From the NCBI GenBank assembly GCA_041879295.1, contig CP047152.1:2981501-3045500 (forward strand): 64,000 bases of DNA, read 5' to 3'. This document shows positions 1-8,649 of the stretch, one piece after another. Source of the DNA: Pseudomonas putida. GTDB lineage: Bacteria > Pseudomonadota > Gammaproteobacteria > Pseudomonadales > Pseudomonadaceae. Position numbers and translations under genes: made by a program. Under the pieces are notes generated by a model. That model saw nothing but the letters and a program-made list of their open reading frames with translations. It had not been told where the DNA came from and searched no databases. Numbering within the stretch: the first letter of the stretch is position 1; each line of letters begins with the position of its first letter.

Positions 1-117
1 ATCCCGGTGGTGTACTGGTCTATCGCAGGTCTGGGCGTGGCCTACATCCAGATGGTTCGCCGGCTGCACAACAGCCAGGTGATGGAACTGGCAGAACCCG
101 ACCTACAACCCAGGTAA
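1..117 (+). CDS. C-terminal end of a membrane protein (partial)
   Basis: An open frame enters from the left edge and ends in TAA at 115-117. The visible 38 residues hold a hydrophobic stretch (IPVVYWSIAGLGVAY) followed by a charged tail ending LAEPDLQPR, so this is probably the last membrane helix and cytoplasmic tail of an integral membrane protein. The stop overlaps the next start codon (TAATG), which suggests translational coupling with the glycosidase-like gene downstream and membership of the exopolysaccharide locus. A membrane glycosyltransferase is a reasonable guess from context, but too little is visible to name it. Confidence 0.6.
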   Translation: MPVVYWSIAGLGVAYIQMVRRLHNSQVMELAEPDLQPR

Positions 118-2723
118 TGTTCATGAATAGGCTGTCCCTGCGTCATTACGTGCGCTTTTCGGCCATTGCCGGCCTGGCCCTTCTGCCGCTGGCCAGCTGG
201 GCTTCAGACTGGCAGGTCAGTGTCGATGAGCAAAATGGCTTGCCTACCGTGACACACGGCGGCGGCCCGGTCATGAAGGCCAAATTCGATTTCTGGGCTG
301 CCAACTGGAGCTGGACCGGTTTCTATACCGACTTCAAGGTCAATGGCCCTTACCACTACACGCTGCGGGGCAAGAACAAGGAACTGGACTTCGACCTGCA
401 AGCTGACATCCGCAAGGAACAGGCGCAAACCCTGAGCTGGGCCTTCGACCTCGACGCCCACAGCCGCCAGAGCGGTGTCATGGGTGGCGGCCTGGTGTTC
501 CAGTTCGACCCGGCGCAAATCGCCGGCGACATGGGCGCCCCGCAGTTGCTGCCCGACAACCGCGGCTGGACCTGGGGCAAGGCCGACCAGGGGCGACGCA
601 TCGAAATGCGCTTCGACCCGCCACTGGCCAAGGTCTATTTCGAGCGCGGCAACCCGTCCGAGCTGCGTGCATTCCTCTACAAGGACCCGATCAGCGCCGG
701 CCGCCAGCAGCTCAAGGCCGTGCTCAACGTGACCGGCGACATCGAACTCGGCCCTACCCCCAGCGAGCGCTTCGGCCTGGCAGACCCTGCCAGCTGGCCT
801 GATGACCAACTGGACTGGCGCACCTCGCCGGTGGACCTGTCGTTCCTCAACGCAGCGGAGAAACCCGCCGGCAAGCGTGGCTTCGTGAAGGCGGTCGGCG
901 ACCAGTTGATGTTCGCCGACAACACTCCAGTGCGCTTCTGGGGCACCAACCTGTCGGCCTACTCGTTGTTCAAAACCCCTGACGAAGAAATTCGCCTGCA
1001 GGCCAGACGCCTTTCGGCGCTGGGCTTCAACCTGGTGCGTCTGCATCACCACGACTCGCCCTGGGTCAGCCCCAACGTCTTTGGCGACGGCACCTTGGTG
1101 CATGATACCCAGCAGCTCAGCGCCGAATCGCTGCGCAAGCTCGACCTGTGGATCAAGTCACTCAAGGACGAAGGCATCTACATCTGGCTGGACATGCATG
1201 TGCAGCGTGCGTTCACCGCCAACGACAACATCGAAGACTTCAAGGAGCTTCCCGAGAAGGACGGTCGCGTCGACCTGAAGGGTTACGCCTACGTGAACGA
1301 CAGTATCCAGCAAGCGATGAAACGCTTCGCCGAGCAGTACCTGACCCATGTGAACGAATACACGGGCCTGGCCTACAAGGACGACCCGGCCATCGCCGCC
1401 GTGCTGATCACCAACGAGAATGACCTGACCCAGCATTACGGCAACGCCCTGATGCCAAACAAGGATGTACCGCGCCACAGTGCGCGCTACATGGCCGCAG
1501 CCAAGGCCTTTGCCAAACAGTTTGACCTCCCCGTCGACCTTACCTGGCGTGCCTGGGAGCATGGGCCGTCGAAGCTGTTGCTCAACGAGCTGGAACAGCG
1601 CTTCAATGCCGGCATGATCGCCCACCTGCGCAGCGTGGGCGTGAAAGTGCCCATTGCTACCACCAGTACCTGGGGCGGCAATGGGCTTAGCGCGCTTCCG
1701 GCACTGAGCGTTGGCGATGTCATCGACGCCCACAGCTACGGCGACGCAGGCCAACTGGAAAAGAACCCGCTGACCAGCGACGGCATGATCGACTGGATTG
1801 CTGCCGCCCAGGTCGTCGGCAAACCGCTGACTGTCACCGAGTGGAACGCCGAGCCCTTCCCGCTGCCGGACCGTCACTCGCTGCCGATTTACATCGCCGG
1901 CACCGCCAGCCACCAAGGCTGGGACGCCATGCTGCAATATGCCTACAGCCAACAGGCGTTCAACCCGGGTTGGCGCACAGCGGACAACTGGCACGCGTAC
2001 AACGACCCGGCGATGATCGCCACCCTGCCCGCCGCTGCCCTGCTCTATCGCCGTGCCGACGTGAAGCCCGCCACCACTCGCTACGTGTTCGCACCGACAC
2101 CTGCCACTCTGTACAACCAGGAAATCACCCCGCGTAACTCACCGCTGCTGCGCACGGCCATGGAAAAGGGCCAGCTGCAGATCGCCCTGCCACACACGCC
2201 GGAATTGCCCTGGCTAAAACCCGCGACCATCCCGGCAGGCGCGCAGGTGCTGCACGACCCGGGGCAAGCGCTGCTGGCCGCCGATGCCACCGAGTCGGTG
2301 ACCGATACAGGCGAGCTCAGGCGCAATTGGCAACAAGGCATCTACACCATCGACACGCCATTGACCCAGGCCGCCAGTGGCTGGCTGGGTGGCCGTCCGA
2401 TCAACCTGGGTGCCATTCAGATACAAACGAAAACGCCTTACGCCAGCGTGGTGGTCCAGAGCCTGGACGGTAAGCCACTGGGCCAGTCGCGCGAACTTCT
2501 TCTGTCTCTGGGCACCCGTGCGATGCCCAAGGCCGATGACAAGACGCCGTTCAATGTCGAGCCCCTTGAAGGCAGCCTGAACATCAAGGCACCTGCCGGC
2601 CTGAAACTGTTCGCCCGCGATGCACAGGTGCAGCTGAAACCGCTGCCGGTGGCCTACAAGGATGGGCAATACACCATTACCTTCGACGGCACCTACATGT
2701 CCAACTGGCTATTCTTGAAATAG
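117..2723 (+). CDS. secreted cellulase-like (GH5/clan A) glycoside hydrolase of the exopolysaccharide locus
   Basis: An 868-residue protein. An N-terminal signal peptide (MNRLSLRHYVRF, a hydrophobic core, cleavage near SWASDW) points to export. A beta-sandwich-like first 270 residues is followed by a TIM-barrel-like region with typical clan GH-A signatures: LSALGFNLVRLHHHD near 300, ITNEND with E434 as the likely acid/base, and VTEWNAEP with E575 as the likely nucleophile. The C-terminal 200 residues look like a further beta domain. ATG at 117 overlaps the upstream stop; ATG at 123 is an alternative. Enzymes of this kind often sit in polysaccharide loci, where they trim polymer in the periplasm. 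Substrate cannot be read from the sequence. The class assignment is firm, the exact family less so. Confidence 0.8.
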   Translation: MFMNRLSLRHYVRFSAIAGLALLPLASWASDWQVSVDEQNGLPTVTHGGGPVMKAKFDFWAANWSWTGFYTDFKVNGPYHYTLRGKNKELDFDLQADIRKEQAQTLSWAFDLDAHSRQSGVMGGGLVFQFDPAQIAGDMGAPQLLPDNRGWTWGKADQGRRIEMRFDPPLAKVYFERGNPSELRAFLYKDPISAGRQQLKAVLNVTGDIELGPTPSERFGLADPASWPDDQLDWRTSPVDLSFLNAAEKPAGKRGFVKAVGDQLMFADNTPVRFWGTNLSAYSLFKTPDEEIRLQARRLSALGFNLVRLHHHDSPWVSPNVFGDGTLVHDTQQLSAESLRKLDLWIKSLKDEGIYIWLDMHVQRAFTANDNIEDFKELPEKDGRVDLKGYAYVNDSIQQAMKRFAEQYLTHVNEYTGLAYKDDPAIAAVLITNENDLTQHYGNALMPNKDVPRHSARYMAAAKAFAKQFDLPVDLTWRAWEHGPSKLLLNELEQRFNAGMIAHLRSVGVKVPIATTSTWGGNGLSALPALSVGDVIDAHSYGDAGQLEKNPLTSDGMIDWIAAAQVVGKPLTVTEWNAEPFPLPDRHSLPIYIAGTASHQGWDAMLQYAYSQQAFNPGWRTADNWHAYNDPAMIATLPAAALLYRRADVKPATTRYVFAPTPATLYNQEITPRNSPLLRTAMEKGQLQIALPHTPELPWLKPATIPAGAQVLHDPGQALLAADATESVTDTGELRRNWQQGIYTIDTPLTQAASGWLGGRPINLGAIQIQTKTPYASVVVQSLDGKPLGQSRELLLSLGTRAMPKADDKTPFNVEPLEGSLNIKAPAGLKLFARDAQVQLKPLPVAYKDGQYTITFDGTYMSNWLFLK

Positions 2724-2828
2724 AGCATAGGGCCATCTACGCTCAGGTCACCTGTAGATGATCATCCCACCTGCACGTGTCAGGGAGTGTTCACTGCGTC
2801 TGTAAACAGCAGATTCCAGGAGGTGGGG

Positions 2829-3794
2829 ATGAAATATCTGGTTGTGGGTGGTGCGGGCTACATTGGCTCACACATGGTCAAGCACCTGCTCGCCGCCGGC
2901 CATGACGTGCTGGTGGCGGACCTGGTCTCACCTGGCCCCGGCATCCAGTGGGCCAGGCTCGATATCGCCGACGAAGCCGCGCTGGACGTGCTGTTTGGCG
3001 TTTGTCGCTTCGATGCAGTGTTTCACTTCGCCTCGTTCATTCAAGTGGGCGAGTCGGTCACCGCGCCTGGCAAGTACTACCAGAACAATGTCGCAGCCAC
3101 CCTTGCCCTGCTGCAGGCCATGGTCAATGCCGGCATCAGGCACCTGGTGTTTTCTTCGAGTGCCGCCGTATATGGCAACCCACAGTACGTGCCGATCGAT
3201 GAAGCGCACACCAAGGTACCGATCAACCCGTACGGGTTGAGCAAATGGATGGTCGAGCAGATTCTTGAGGACTTTGACCGGGCCTATGGTTTGAAGTCGG
3301 TATGCCTGCGCTATTTCAATGCCGCGGGCGCTGACCCAGAAGGTCAGCTCGGGGAACGTCATGACCCGGAAACCCATCTGATCCCATTGATCCTGCAGGC
3401 TGCATCGGGTCGGCGCGAGGCGGTGACAGTGTTCGGTCGTGACTACGACACACCGGATGGCACCTGCATACGCGACTACGTGCATGTGGCAGACCTGGCG
3501 GCGGCCCATGCGCTGGCGGTGGATTATTTACGGGCCGGTGGCGAACGTGCCGCGTTCAACCTGGGCAATGGCCTGGGCTTTTCGGTGCAGCAGGTGATCG
3601 ATACGGCCCGGGCAGTGACCGGGCGGCAGATCAGTACCCTTGACGCACCGCGCCGCGCGGGCGACCCGCCACGGCTGGTGGCGGATGCGAGCAAAGCCAT
3701 CCAGGTGCTGGGCTGGCGCCCGGCGTTCGCTTCGCTGGAGGAGATTGTGCGGCATGCGTGGCAGTGGGAGTTGCAGTATCCCTGGGAGCGCTGA
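2829..3794 (+). CDS. galE: UDP-glucose 4-epimerase-like NAD-dependent sugar epimerase
   Basis: A 321-residue extended short-chain dehydrogenase. The start at 2829 is chosen because AGGAGG lies just upstream and the protein then opens directly with MKYLVVGGAGYIGSH, the Rossmann dinucleotide motif. The catalytic region shows FSSSAAVYG and the YxxxK-type NPYGLSKWM, followed by RYFNAAGAD, IRDYVHVADLA and LGNGLGFSV, all hallmarks of GalE-type enzymes. It would interconvert UDP-glucose/UDP-galactose (or the N-acetyl forms) to supply precursors for the exopolysaccharide encoded around it. It lies 105 bp after the glycosidase gene; the gap holds a short inverted repeat (CATCTAC/GTAGATG, 2733-2760). 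Substrate preference is not determinable here. Confidence 0.88.
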   Translation: MKYLVVGGAGYIGSHMVKHLLAAGHDVLVADLVSPGPGIQWARLDIADEAALDVLFGVCRFDAVFHFASFIQVGESVTAPGKYYQNNVAATLALLQAMVNAGIRHLVFSSSAAVYGNPQYVPIDEAHTKVPINPYGLSKWMVEQILEDFDRAYGLKSVCLRYFNAAGADPEGQLGERHDPETHLIPLILQAASGRREAVTVFGRDYDTPDGTCIRDYVHVADLAAAHALAVDYLRAGGERAAFNLGNGLGFSVQQVIDTARAVTGRQISTLDAPRRAGDPPRLVADASKAIQVLGWRPAFASLEEIVRHAWQWELQYPWER

Positions 3795-3807
3795 GTTGGT
3801 TTCGCTC

Positions 3808-3840
3808 CCTGTAGGCGCAGCAAAAGGCTGCACCTACAGG
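3808..3840. terminator. bidirectional hairpin between convergent genes
   Basis: The inverted repeat CCTGTAGG...CCTACAGG, with inner CGCAGC/GCTGC pairing around an AAAAG loop, lies between the convergent epimerase and tyrosine-kinase genes. Position and stem suggest a shared terminator, though no long T-run follows. Confidence 0.5.
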
Positions 3841-3862
3841 CGGACGGCCAGAAGGCTCAGTA

Positions 3863-4672
3863 TCAGTAATAGGTCCGCGGCTGTTCGTCAGCCTTGTTCA
3901 ACACAGTCCCGATCAGGTTCACCGTGGCCAGGTGATGCAGGCAATCCTCGATTTCCTTTTTGTTGTTCATCCCGTTGGCCACCACCAGCAATACACAATC
4001 AAACTTGGGCATCACGGTGATTGCATCGTCCGAGCTGAGCAGCGGTGGCAAATCGAAAATGCAGATGCGCGACTCGTAGCGGTTGCGCAACTCGCCAATC
4101 AGGTTGTTCACCTTGGGCGAGGACAGCATCTCGGTCGACAGGGGGACGGGTACCCGCGTCGGCAGCACCACAAAGCGCGGCAAGGTCGGGTTGACCAGGC
4201 AGTCCTGCAGCTCGGCCTTGTCCGTCAGAAACTCGTTCAGTGCCTGCTCCATGGGCAGCCCCAGGTAACTGCCGACCTTGGGCCGGCGCAGGTCGAAGTC
4301 CACCAGTAACGCAGTCTTGGTGGTGTGGTGGGCAATACTCATGGCCAGGTTGATCGCCAGCATTGTCTTGCCCGCTTCAGGCGTTGGCGAGGTGATGGCC
4401 AAGGTACGCCAGCCGTTCTCGTCCATGGCCCTGAGCACCTGCGTACGCAACAGGTCGATCGGCCCGTTCATGTTGGAGTTCTTGTTGTACGCGACGATGC
4501 GGTTGCGCTCCAGGTGGTCTGCACGCAGCGGTACCACCTTGGTGTTCACGTAATCGAACTGACCCGGCACTTCTGCCAGCGCCGTACCGGGGGCGGGAGA
4601 CAGTGCCTGGGGAGTACCTGGGGTAACCTGATGAATATTGTTGCCAACAGCCGGCTTGATCCTGTCCATCAC
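3863..4672 (-). CDS. CpsD/CapB-type tyrosine autokinase (BY-kinase-like ATPase) for exopolysaccharide assembly
   Basis: A 269-residue soluble P-loop protein. A variable N-terminus of about 90 residues precedes the Walker A region TSPTPEAGKTMLAIN (near residue 95; it departs from the usual GEGKS/T by Glu-Ala), the A' motif LLVDFDLRRPKVG and a Walker B motif CIFDLPPLL. The C-terminus ends RTYY, a very short tyrosine cluster. The partner Wzz-like protein is encoded 8 bp upstream in the same operon, so kinase and membrane activator are separate polypeptides, as in Gram-positive and exosortase-associated systems. The expected role is controlling chain length and export by cyclic phosphorylation. 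The weak Tyr cluster and altered P-loop leave kinase activity uncertain. Confidence 0.85.
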   Translation of the reverse strand: MMDRIKPAVGNNIHQVTPGTPQALSPAPGTALAEVPGQFDYVNTKVVPLRADHLERNRIVAYNKNSNMNGPIDLLRTQVLRAMDENGWRTLAITSPTPEAGKTMLAINLAMSIAHHTTKTALLVDFDLRRPKVGSYLGLPMEQALNEFLTDKAELQDCLVNPTLPRFVVLPTRVPVPLSTEMLSSPKVNNLIGELRNRYESRICIFDLPPLLSSDDAITVMPKFDCVLLVVANGMNNKKEIEDCLHHLATVNLIGTVLNKADEQPRTYY

Positions 4673-4680
4673 TGCTTTCC

Positions 4681-6243
4681 CTATACAAACCGAGACATGA
4701 CTTTGTACAACAGCACATCCAGTGGCATGTAGAACACGTGCACCAGCCCTATCATGATAGCTGCCAGCGCCAGTGCCGCCAGGATCAGGCGATTGCGCCA
4801 GCGCTTGCGTCGGGCCACGTCGGCTCGGGTATCGATATAGGGCAGTGCCACCAGCACCCGTTTGCCCAGCAGGCTTTCCAGGGCGCCAACGCCGCGCACG
4901 CGCTGATTGAGCATTTCCAGCAGCATCACCAGCGCACCGCCACCAGCTGGCGCCAGCACCAGGCCCAGCGCGGCGATTTTCTTGCGGTTGGGCTTGATCG
5001 GCTTCTCGGGCAACAGCGGAGGCTCCAGCAGCACAAAGCGTTCAGCCTTGTTTTCCTGCTCGAGGCTTTCGGTAATTTTTGCGCCCATTTCCTTGGCACG
5101 AATCTCTTCGTATTTCTTGCGCGCGTTGTCGTGGTCACGCATCAAGGTCACCAGGCCACGCTCGACCTGCGGCGCCTCGAGGATCTCGGCCTCGTACCCT
5201 TCCATTTTCCGGGTCAGCTCGCGCTTTTGCTCTGCCAGCGAGGCGATACGCACCTGGGCGGCGCTCATCTTGGCACGGACACGGGCCACGTCGAGGCTGA
5301 CCGTGGACGCTGCCGCAGTGCGACCACCACTGGCTTCGAGCGCCTGGATCTTGCGTTTGATCGCCACCACATCCGGGTGGGCGTCCTTGTAGCGGGTCAG
5401 CAGCCGGGCGTATTCGGCTTTCAGGCTTGGCAGGTCCTCGGGCTGGTCGGCACGGGTTGATCGGGTGCCTTCGGCAGCCTTGGTGGCAAGGCCTGCATTG
5501 GCCGCAGACAGTTCCAGCTCCAGGTAGCGCAGCTCTTCCTGGGCAGCCTTGTAGTCACGGTCGACCTCACGGAATTCCAGCTCCGCACGCGACAGCATGT
5601 TCATGCGCAGGGTCTGGTGCTCGGGCAAGGCATTGGCGTGGGCCTGCTTGAAATCGGCCAACTGGTTTTCCAGGCTGGCCAGCTCGGCGCCCAGCTTGTT
5701 GGCTTCCTGGGTGAGGAATTCGGTGGTTTCGTTGGCCCGCTCGGTGCGCTGCTTGAGGTTTTCGTTGAGGAACAGCGTCACCAGTTCGTCGGCGACTTCC
5801 TTGGCCACTTGTGCCTGCTTGTGCTCGAACGACACAGTGAACGCCACGGTCGCTTCACCACGTCCACGCACGTAGGTGGTAAGGGTTTGGACCACGATCG
5901 CGTTGCGCATCTGGTCGATCTTGTCGCTTTCGCTGAAGCGCTTGTCGGCGAACAGGTCATACTTGCCGATGATGCGCAGCAGGTTTTCGCGGGTCATCAC
6001 CCGTTGGCGGATCACCTCGATGCGCTCATCGGCAAAAGTGGTGGTGTTGGTCGACACCAGCTCGGGTGAAATCTGCTGCGACTCCACCAGAATGGTGCCG
6101 GTCGACTGGTAGATCGGCGGCACCATCAACGCGACGGCCACGGTCGCGGCGAGAATGACTGCGGCACTCACCCCTAACACCAGGGCCCTGTCCTTGATAA
6201 TGGCGATGTAATCTCTGAGGGAGAGCTCGTAGTCAGACTTCAT
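4681..6243 (-). CDS. Wzz/GumC-like polysaccharide co-polymerase (chain-length determinant)
   Basis: A 520-residue inner-membrane protein. The N-terminal transmembrane segment (ALVLGVSAAVILAATVAVAL, about residues 17-37) leads into the Wzz domain (YQSTGTILVESQQISPELV), then a long heptad-rich periplasmic coiled coil (about 170-380, with LASLENQLADFKQAHA). The segment LLPEKPIKPNRKK precedes a C-terminal transmembrane helix, as usual in this family. A further hydrophobic helix lies near the C-terminus (LILAALALAAIMIGLVHVF). The Walker ATPase is not fused but encoded immediately downstream. Together the two should set polymer length and couple synthesis to the export pore encoded upstream in the operon. 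Confidence 0.9.
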   Translation of the reverse strand: MKSDYELSLRDYIAIIKDRALVLGVSAAVILAATVAVALMVPPIYQSTGTILVESQQISPELVSTNTTTFADERIEVIRQRVMTRENLLRIIGKYDLFADKRFSESDKIDQMRNAIVVQTLTTYVRGRGEATVAFTVSFEHKQAQVAKEVADELVTLFLNENLKQRTERANETTEFLTQEANKLGAELASLENQLADFKQAHANALPEHQTLRMNMLSRAELEFREVDRDYKAAQEELRYLELELSAANAGLATKAAEGTRSTRADQPEDLPSLKAEYARLLTRYKDAHPDVVAIKRKIQALEASGGRTAAASTVSLDVARVRAKMSAAQVRIASLAEQKRELTRKMEGYEAEILEAPQVERGLVTLMRDHDNARKKYEEIRAKEMGAKITESLEQENKAERFVLLEPPLLPEKPIKPNRKKIAALGLVLAPAGGGALVMLLEMLNQRVRGVGALESLLGKRVLVALPYIDTRADVARRKRWRNRLILAALALAAIMIGLVHVFYMPLDVLLYKVMSRFV

Positions 6244-6259
6244 AGGGCCACCTTGAAGT

Positions 6260-7375
6260 TCAGATGTCGGGGTACCTGTACGTCAACGTCAAACCAACGA
6301 TCGTAGCGGTCGCATCCGGTACATGGTCCTGCTGCCGTTCTTTGTACATCAGCGACAGGCGCAGGTCCCAGTAAGGCGAAAACTGGCGGCTGGCCCATAC
6401 GCTGTAAGTCTGCAGCGTGTTGGGCGACTGCCCTTTGCTGTCTTGCCACGCGGCGTCCGCGCCCACCCGGGACAACTCGGTCAACGCATAGCTCCACACA
6501 CCCCGCACCTGGTCCAGCTCGGCGAAGCCGCCTTCGGCACTGGCCACCGTGCTGCGCTCGGCTGTGAGGCTGGCATCGGCACGCGGGCCGGTGTACAGCA
6601 ACGCAACCCCACCCTCCCCGCGTCGGCCGCCGCCGTCACCTGACACTTGGTTGACGCCAATATGGGCATCGGCGCTAAAGCCTTCGGCAAGCTGGTATTT
6701 GACGCCGACTGCCGGGGTGTAGCTGTTGGAAGCGGTCGCGGTAAGGTCCTGTTCGGGCTCATAGCGCCGGGCACCAAAACGGGTATACAGATCAGCCCGC
6801 TCGTTCCAGGCGTAAGTCCAGGTAAAGACGTTCGCCAGTTCGTCGTAGCCCGTCAGCGTGCTGATGTCGTAACGGGCACGGTTGTAGGTGGTTTCGTTGC
6901 TCAAGGTACTGCGCTCGGTCACCGCCTGGCTCCAGTTGCCAGTCAAGGTGTAAAGCTTCTGCGTACCGTCGGTGGTAATCACCCCGGTATCCAGTACTGT
7001 CCCCGACAACGTCGAGCTCTCGTTGTAGCGCGCCACCAGGCCGAAACGCCCCCGCTCGGTGGTGCGCTGCCAGCCCAGGCTGATATCAGGATCTTCACGG
7101 TCATCGACGATATCCGTATCGGACGAGCGCAGCACATGCATGCCAAGCCCCAACCTCAATTCGTCACGGTCAAAAGTGCCGATCAGGGTGTAATCCGGCG
7201 CGATGATCGTGCGCGTTATGCCCTTTTCCCCCGAGGTCAGCAGCAATGGGTTGCTGTCGTATTCGACGGATGTCGGTACCACCACCGTAGACTGCCAATT
7301 TGCCGCCAGTACCGCGTCCGTAAACGGCAAGACCAAGATTGCCGTTGCAATGCGAGTTGTTCTAAGAAGAGGCAT
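6260..7375 (-). CDS. outer-membrane beta-barrel protein of the exopolysaccharide operon
   Basis: A 371-residue protein with a signal peptide (MPLLRTTRIATAILVLPF, cleavage near VLAANW), then alternating aromatic/polar strands through to a C-terminal ...LTYRYPDI, typical of an outer-membrane barrel. Its place between the export protein and Wzz genes matches the barrel proteins found in EpsL-type and exosortase-associated polysaccharide operons. The likely role is a secretion channel or polymer-interacting porin. No catalytic motif is visible. The 16-bp gap to the Wzz-like gene supports co-transcription. The name is based on architecture and context, not on a specific motif. Confidence 0.75.
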   Translation of the reverse strand: MPLLRTTRIATAILVLPFTDAVLAANWQSTVVVPTSVEYDSNPLLLTSGEKGITRTIIAPDYTLIGTFDRDELRLGLGMHVLRSSDTDIVDDREDPDISLGWQRTTERGRFGLVARYNESSTLSGTVLDTGVITTDGTQKLYTLTGNWSQAVTERSTLSNETTYNRARYDISTLTGYDELANVFTWTYAWNERADLYTRFGARRYEPEQDLTATASNSYTPAVGVKYQLAEGFSADAHIGVNQVSGDGGGRRGEGGVALLYTGPRADASLTAERSTVASAEGGFAELDQVRGVWSYALTELSRVGADAAWQDSKGQSPNTLQTYSVWASRQFSPYWDLRLSLMYKERQQDHVPDATATIVGLTLTYRYPDI

Positions 7376-7400
7376 TAAATGTTCTTATTAAAAGGCAAGA

Positions 7401-7958
7401 TCAAGGAACGACCAGCGTATCGCCAGCCTGGAGTTGGATGTTGGTGGACATGTCCCGGCCAGACACCAGGTCCTTATATCGCACGGGCAGGATCTTTTGG
7501 GAAGCACCCGTGCCGCGGACCACCTTGATTTCGCTTTCGTCAGCAAACTTGTCCAGGCCACCTGACATGCTCAGCGCCTGCAATACCGCAGTGGGGCCTG
7601 CCATTTGCACAGGCCCGGGCTTGATCACTTTGCCTTGGACATAGACCATATTGCCGGCAATGCTTTTGACGACAACGCTGACGTTAGGGTCGGGGAGGAA
7701 TTTTTCGAGTTTGGCAGCGACCTGCTTTTCGACTGCCGTCACGTCCAGCCCGGCAACATTGATGCGCCCGGCCAGGGGGAAGGTAATACTGCCATCGGGC
7801 AGTACGGTGGCTTCTTGACGCAGGCTGTCTTCCTGCCACACCGAAACCATCACCACATCGCCGGGGCTAAGCAGGTAGGGAGCACCGCTCTGGTCGGCGT
7901 TAGCGGCGCCGGACCCCACCGTCAGCATGCACAAAGCGGCAAATATTGAACGCACCAT
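7401..7958 (-). CDS. Wza-like polysaccharide export protein (Poly_export/SLBB)
   Basis: A 185-residue protein using the ATG at 7958, which has GGAGGG upstream and begins a clear signal peptide (MVRSIFAALCMLTVGSGAANA). The mature part starts with the Poly_export motif (YLLSPGDVVMVSVWQEDSLRQEATVLPDGSITFPLAGRI, quoted only to place it at about residues 28-66; key residues are SPGD and PDG), followed by one SLBB repeat (VYVQGKVIKPGPV). It lacks the lipobox Cys and the C-terminal helix of full-size Wza, so it resembles the short export proteins of EpsE/GumB type. It would form the periplasmic/outer-membrane conduit with the barrel protein encoded 25 bp downstream. Confidence 0.88.
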   Translation of the reverse strand: MVRSIFAALCMLTVGSGAANADQSGAPYLLSPGDVVMVSVWQEDSLRQEATVLPDGSITFPLAGRINVAGLDVTAVEKQVAAKLEKFLPDPNVSVVVKSIAGNMVYVQGKVIKPGPVQMAGPTAVLQALSMSGGLDKFADESEIKVVRGTGASQKILPVRYKDLVSGRDMSTNIQLQAGDTLVVP

Positions 7959-8224
7959 GAGGGTCCCTCCGGCCAAATGGCCCGACAAAGAGCACTGAAT
8001 GAGAACAACACACCAACTCTCGCTCCGCTTCACGGCGCACAGCTGCCGCGATGGCCTCGACCTTCCTGGAGGCCCTTACCTTGACGCTGTAGACGTGGGC
8101 TGCAACGTTCTGTAAACGTTGGCCCTTACGGGCTACTGGGAATATAGCAACGGTTGGAGAATTCACAAGCCATGCCTGTGGCCTCTCGGCAATGGGCAGT
8201 CACTTCGGGTACAAGGTGTCCGGT

Positions 8225-8401
8225 TCAGATCTTTCTGCGGTTGGCAACAGCAACAAAACCGACGACAGCAAAGGCAAAGAACCAGCCTGCAGTTGAAACA
8301 GGAATGATACTGTTCTGATTGATATACGAATCTGCCGCACGGGCAGCACCACTTAGCATCACCAGCAAGAACATCGATTTGATTATCAGAGTCGAGCGCA
8401 T
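8225..8401 (-). CDS. 58-residue secreted protein with a CTERM-like C-terminal anchor at the operon head
   Basis: The ATG at 8399-8401 is preceded by AGGAGGGGAGT, a strong ribosome binding site. The translation has a signal peptide (MRSTLIIKSMFLLVMLSGAA, cleavage near ARAADS), a very short mature part (about 10 residues), then IPVSTAGWFF, a hydrophobic helix and the basic end NRRKI. That ending closely resembles PEP-CTERM/VPxxA-type sorting tails (Pro-rich motif, membrane helix, basic cluster). It lies 267 bp ahead of the Wza-like gene on the same strand. PEP-CTERM systems are known partners of exopolysaccharide operons with this gene content. No exosortase gene is visible in the window, so sorting is inference. 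Confidence 0.6.
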   Translation of the reverse strand: MRSTLIIKSMFLLVMLSGAARAADSYINQNSIIPVSTAGWFFAFAVVGFVAVANRRKI

Positions 8402-8474
8402 ACTCCCCTCCTAAAAACAGGAAAATCAATTAGTTATTGGCGCGGTGTTGCGGGGTTGTTTCGTTGTTGATTTG

Positions 8475-8503
8475 AGCTTATGGGCACAATGACACTACGT
8501 CAA
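8475..8503 (-). promoter_or_regulatory. sigma70-like promoter for the exopolysaccharide operon
   Basis: On the minus strand TTGACG (8498-8503) is separated by 17 bp from TAAGCT (8475-8480), about 65 bp upstream of the small CTERM-like gene. The -35 is good and the -10 imperfect. The surrounding 8402-8649 interval has no gene and is AT-richer than its neighbours. Confidence 0.4.
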
Positions 8504-8649
8504 TGATCCGACACCATAATAAAATTCAATGGGCGATGGGTGCTTTCGTCAAAAAAACGACATGCAGATTATGCAAGGGAGGGCTGCTGCGATGAATCTG
8601 GCGTTTCACAGCTGAGAATACGCGGGGGCATACCTGCCCCCCCACGTAT

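Noticed and set aside
204..1103. A 299-residue minus-strand frame opposite the glycosidase gene
   Set aside because: High-GC antisense shadow without a recognisable motif or binding site; the plus strand is clearly coding.
8163..8429. An 88-residue Cys-rich minus-strand frame
   Set aside because: Out of frame with the small CTERM-like protein on the same strand, which has a strong binding site and signal peptide; the Cys-rich text is an artefact.
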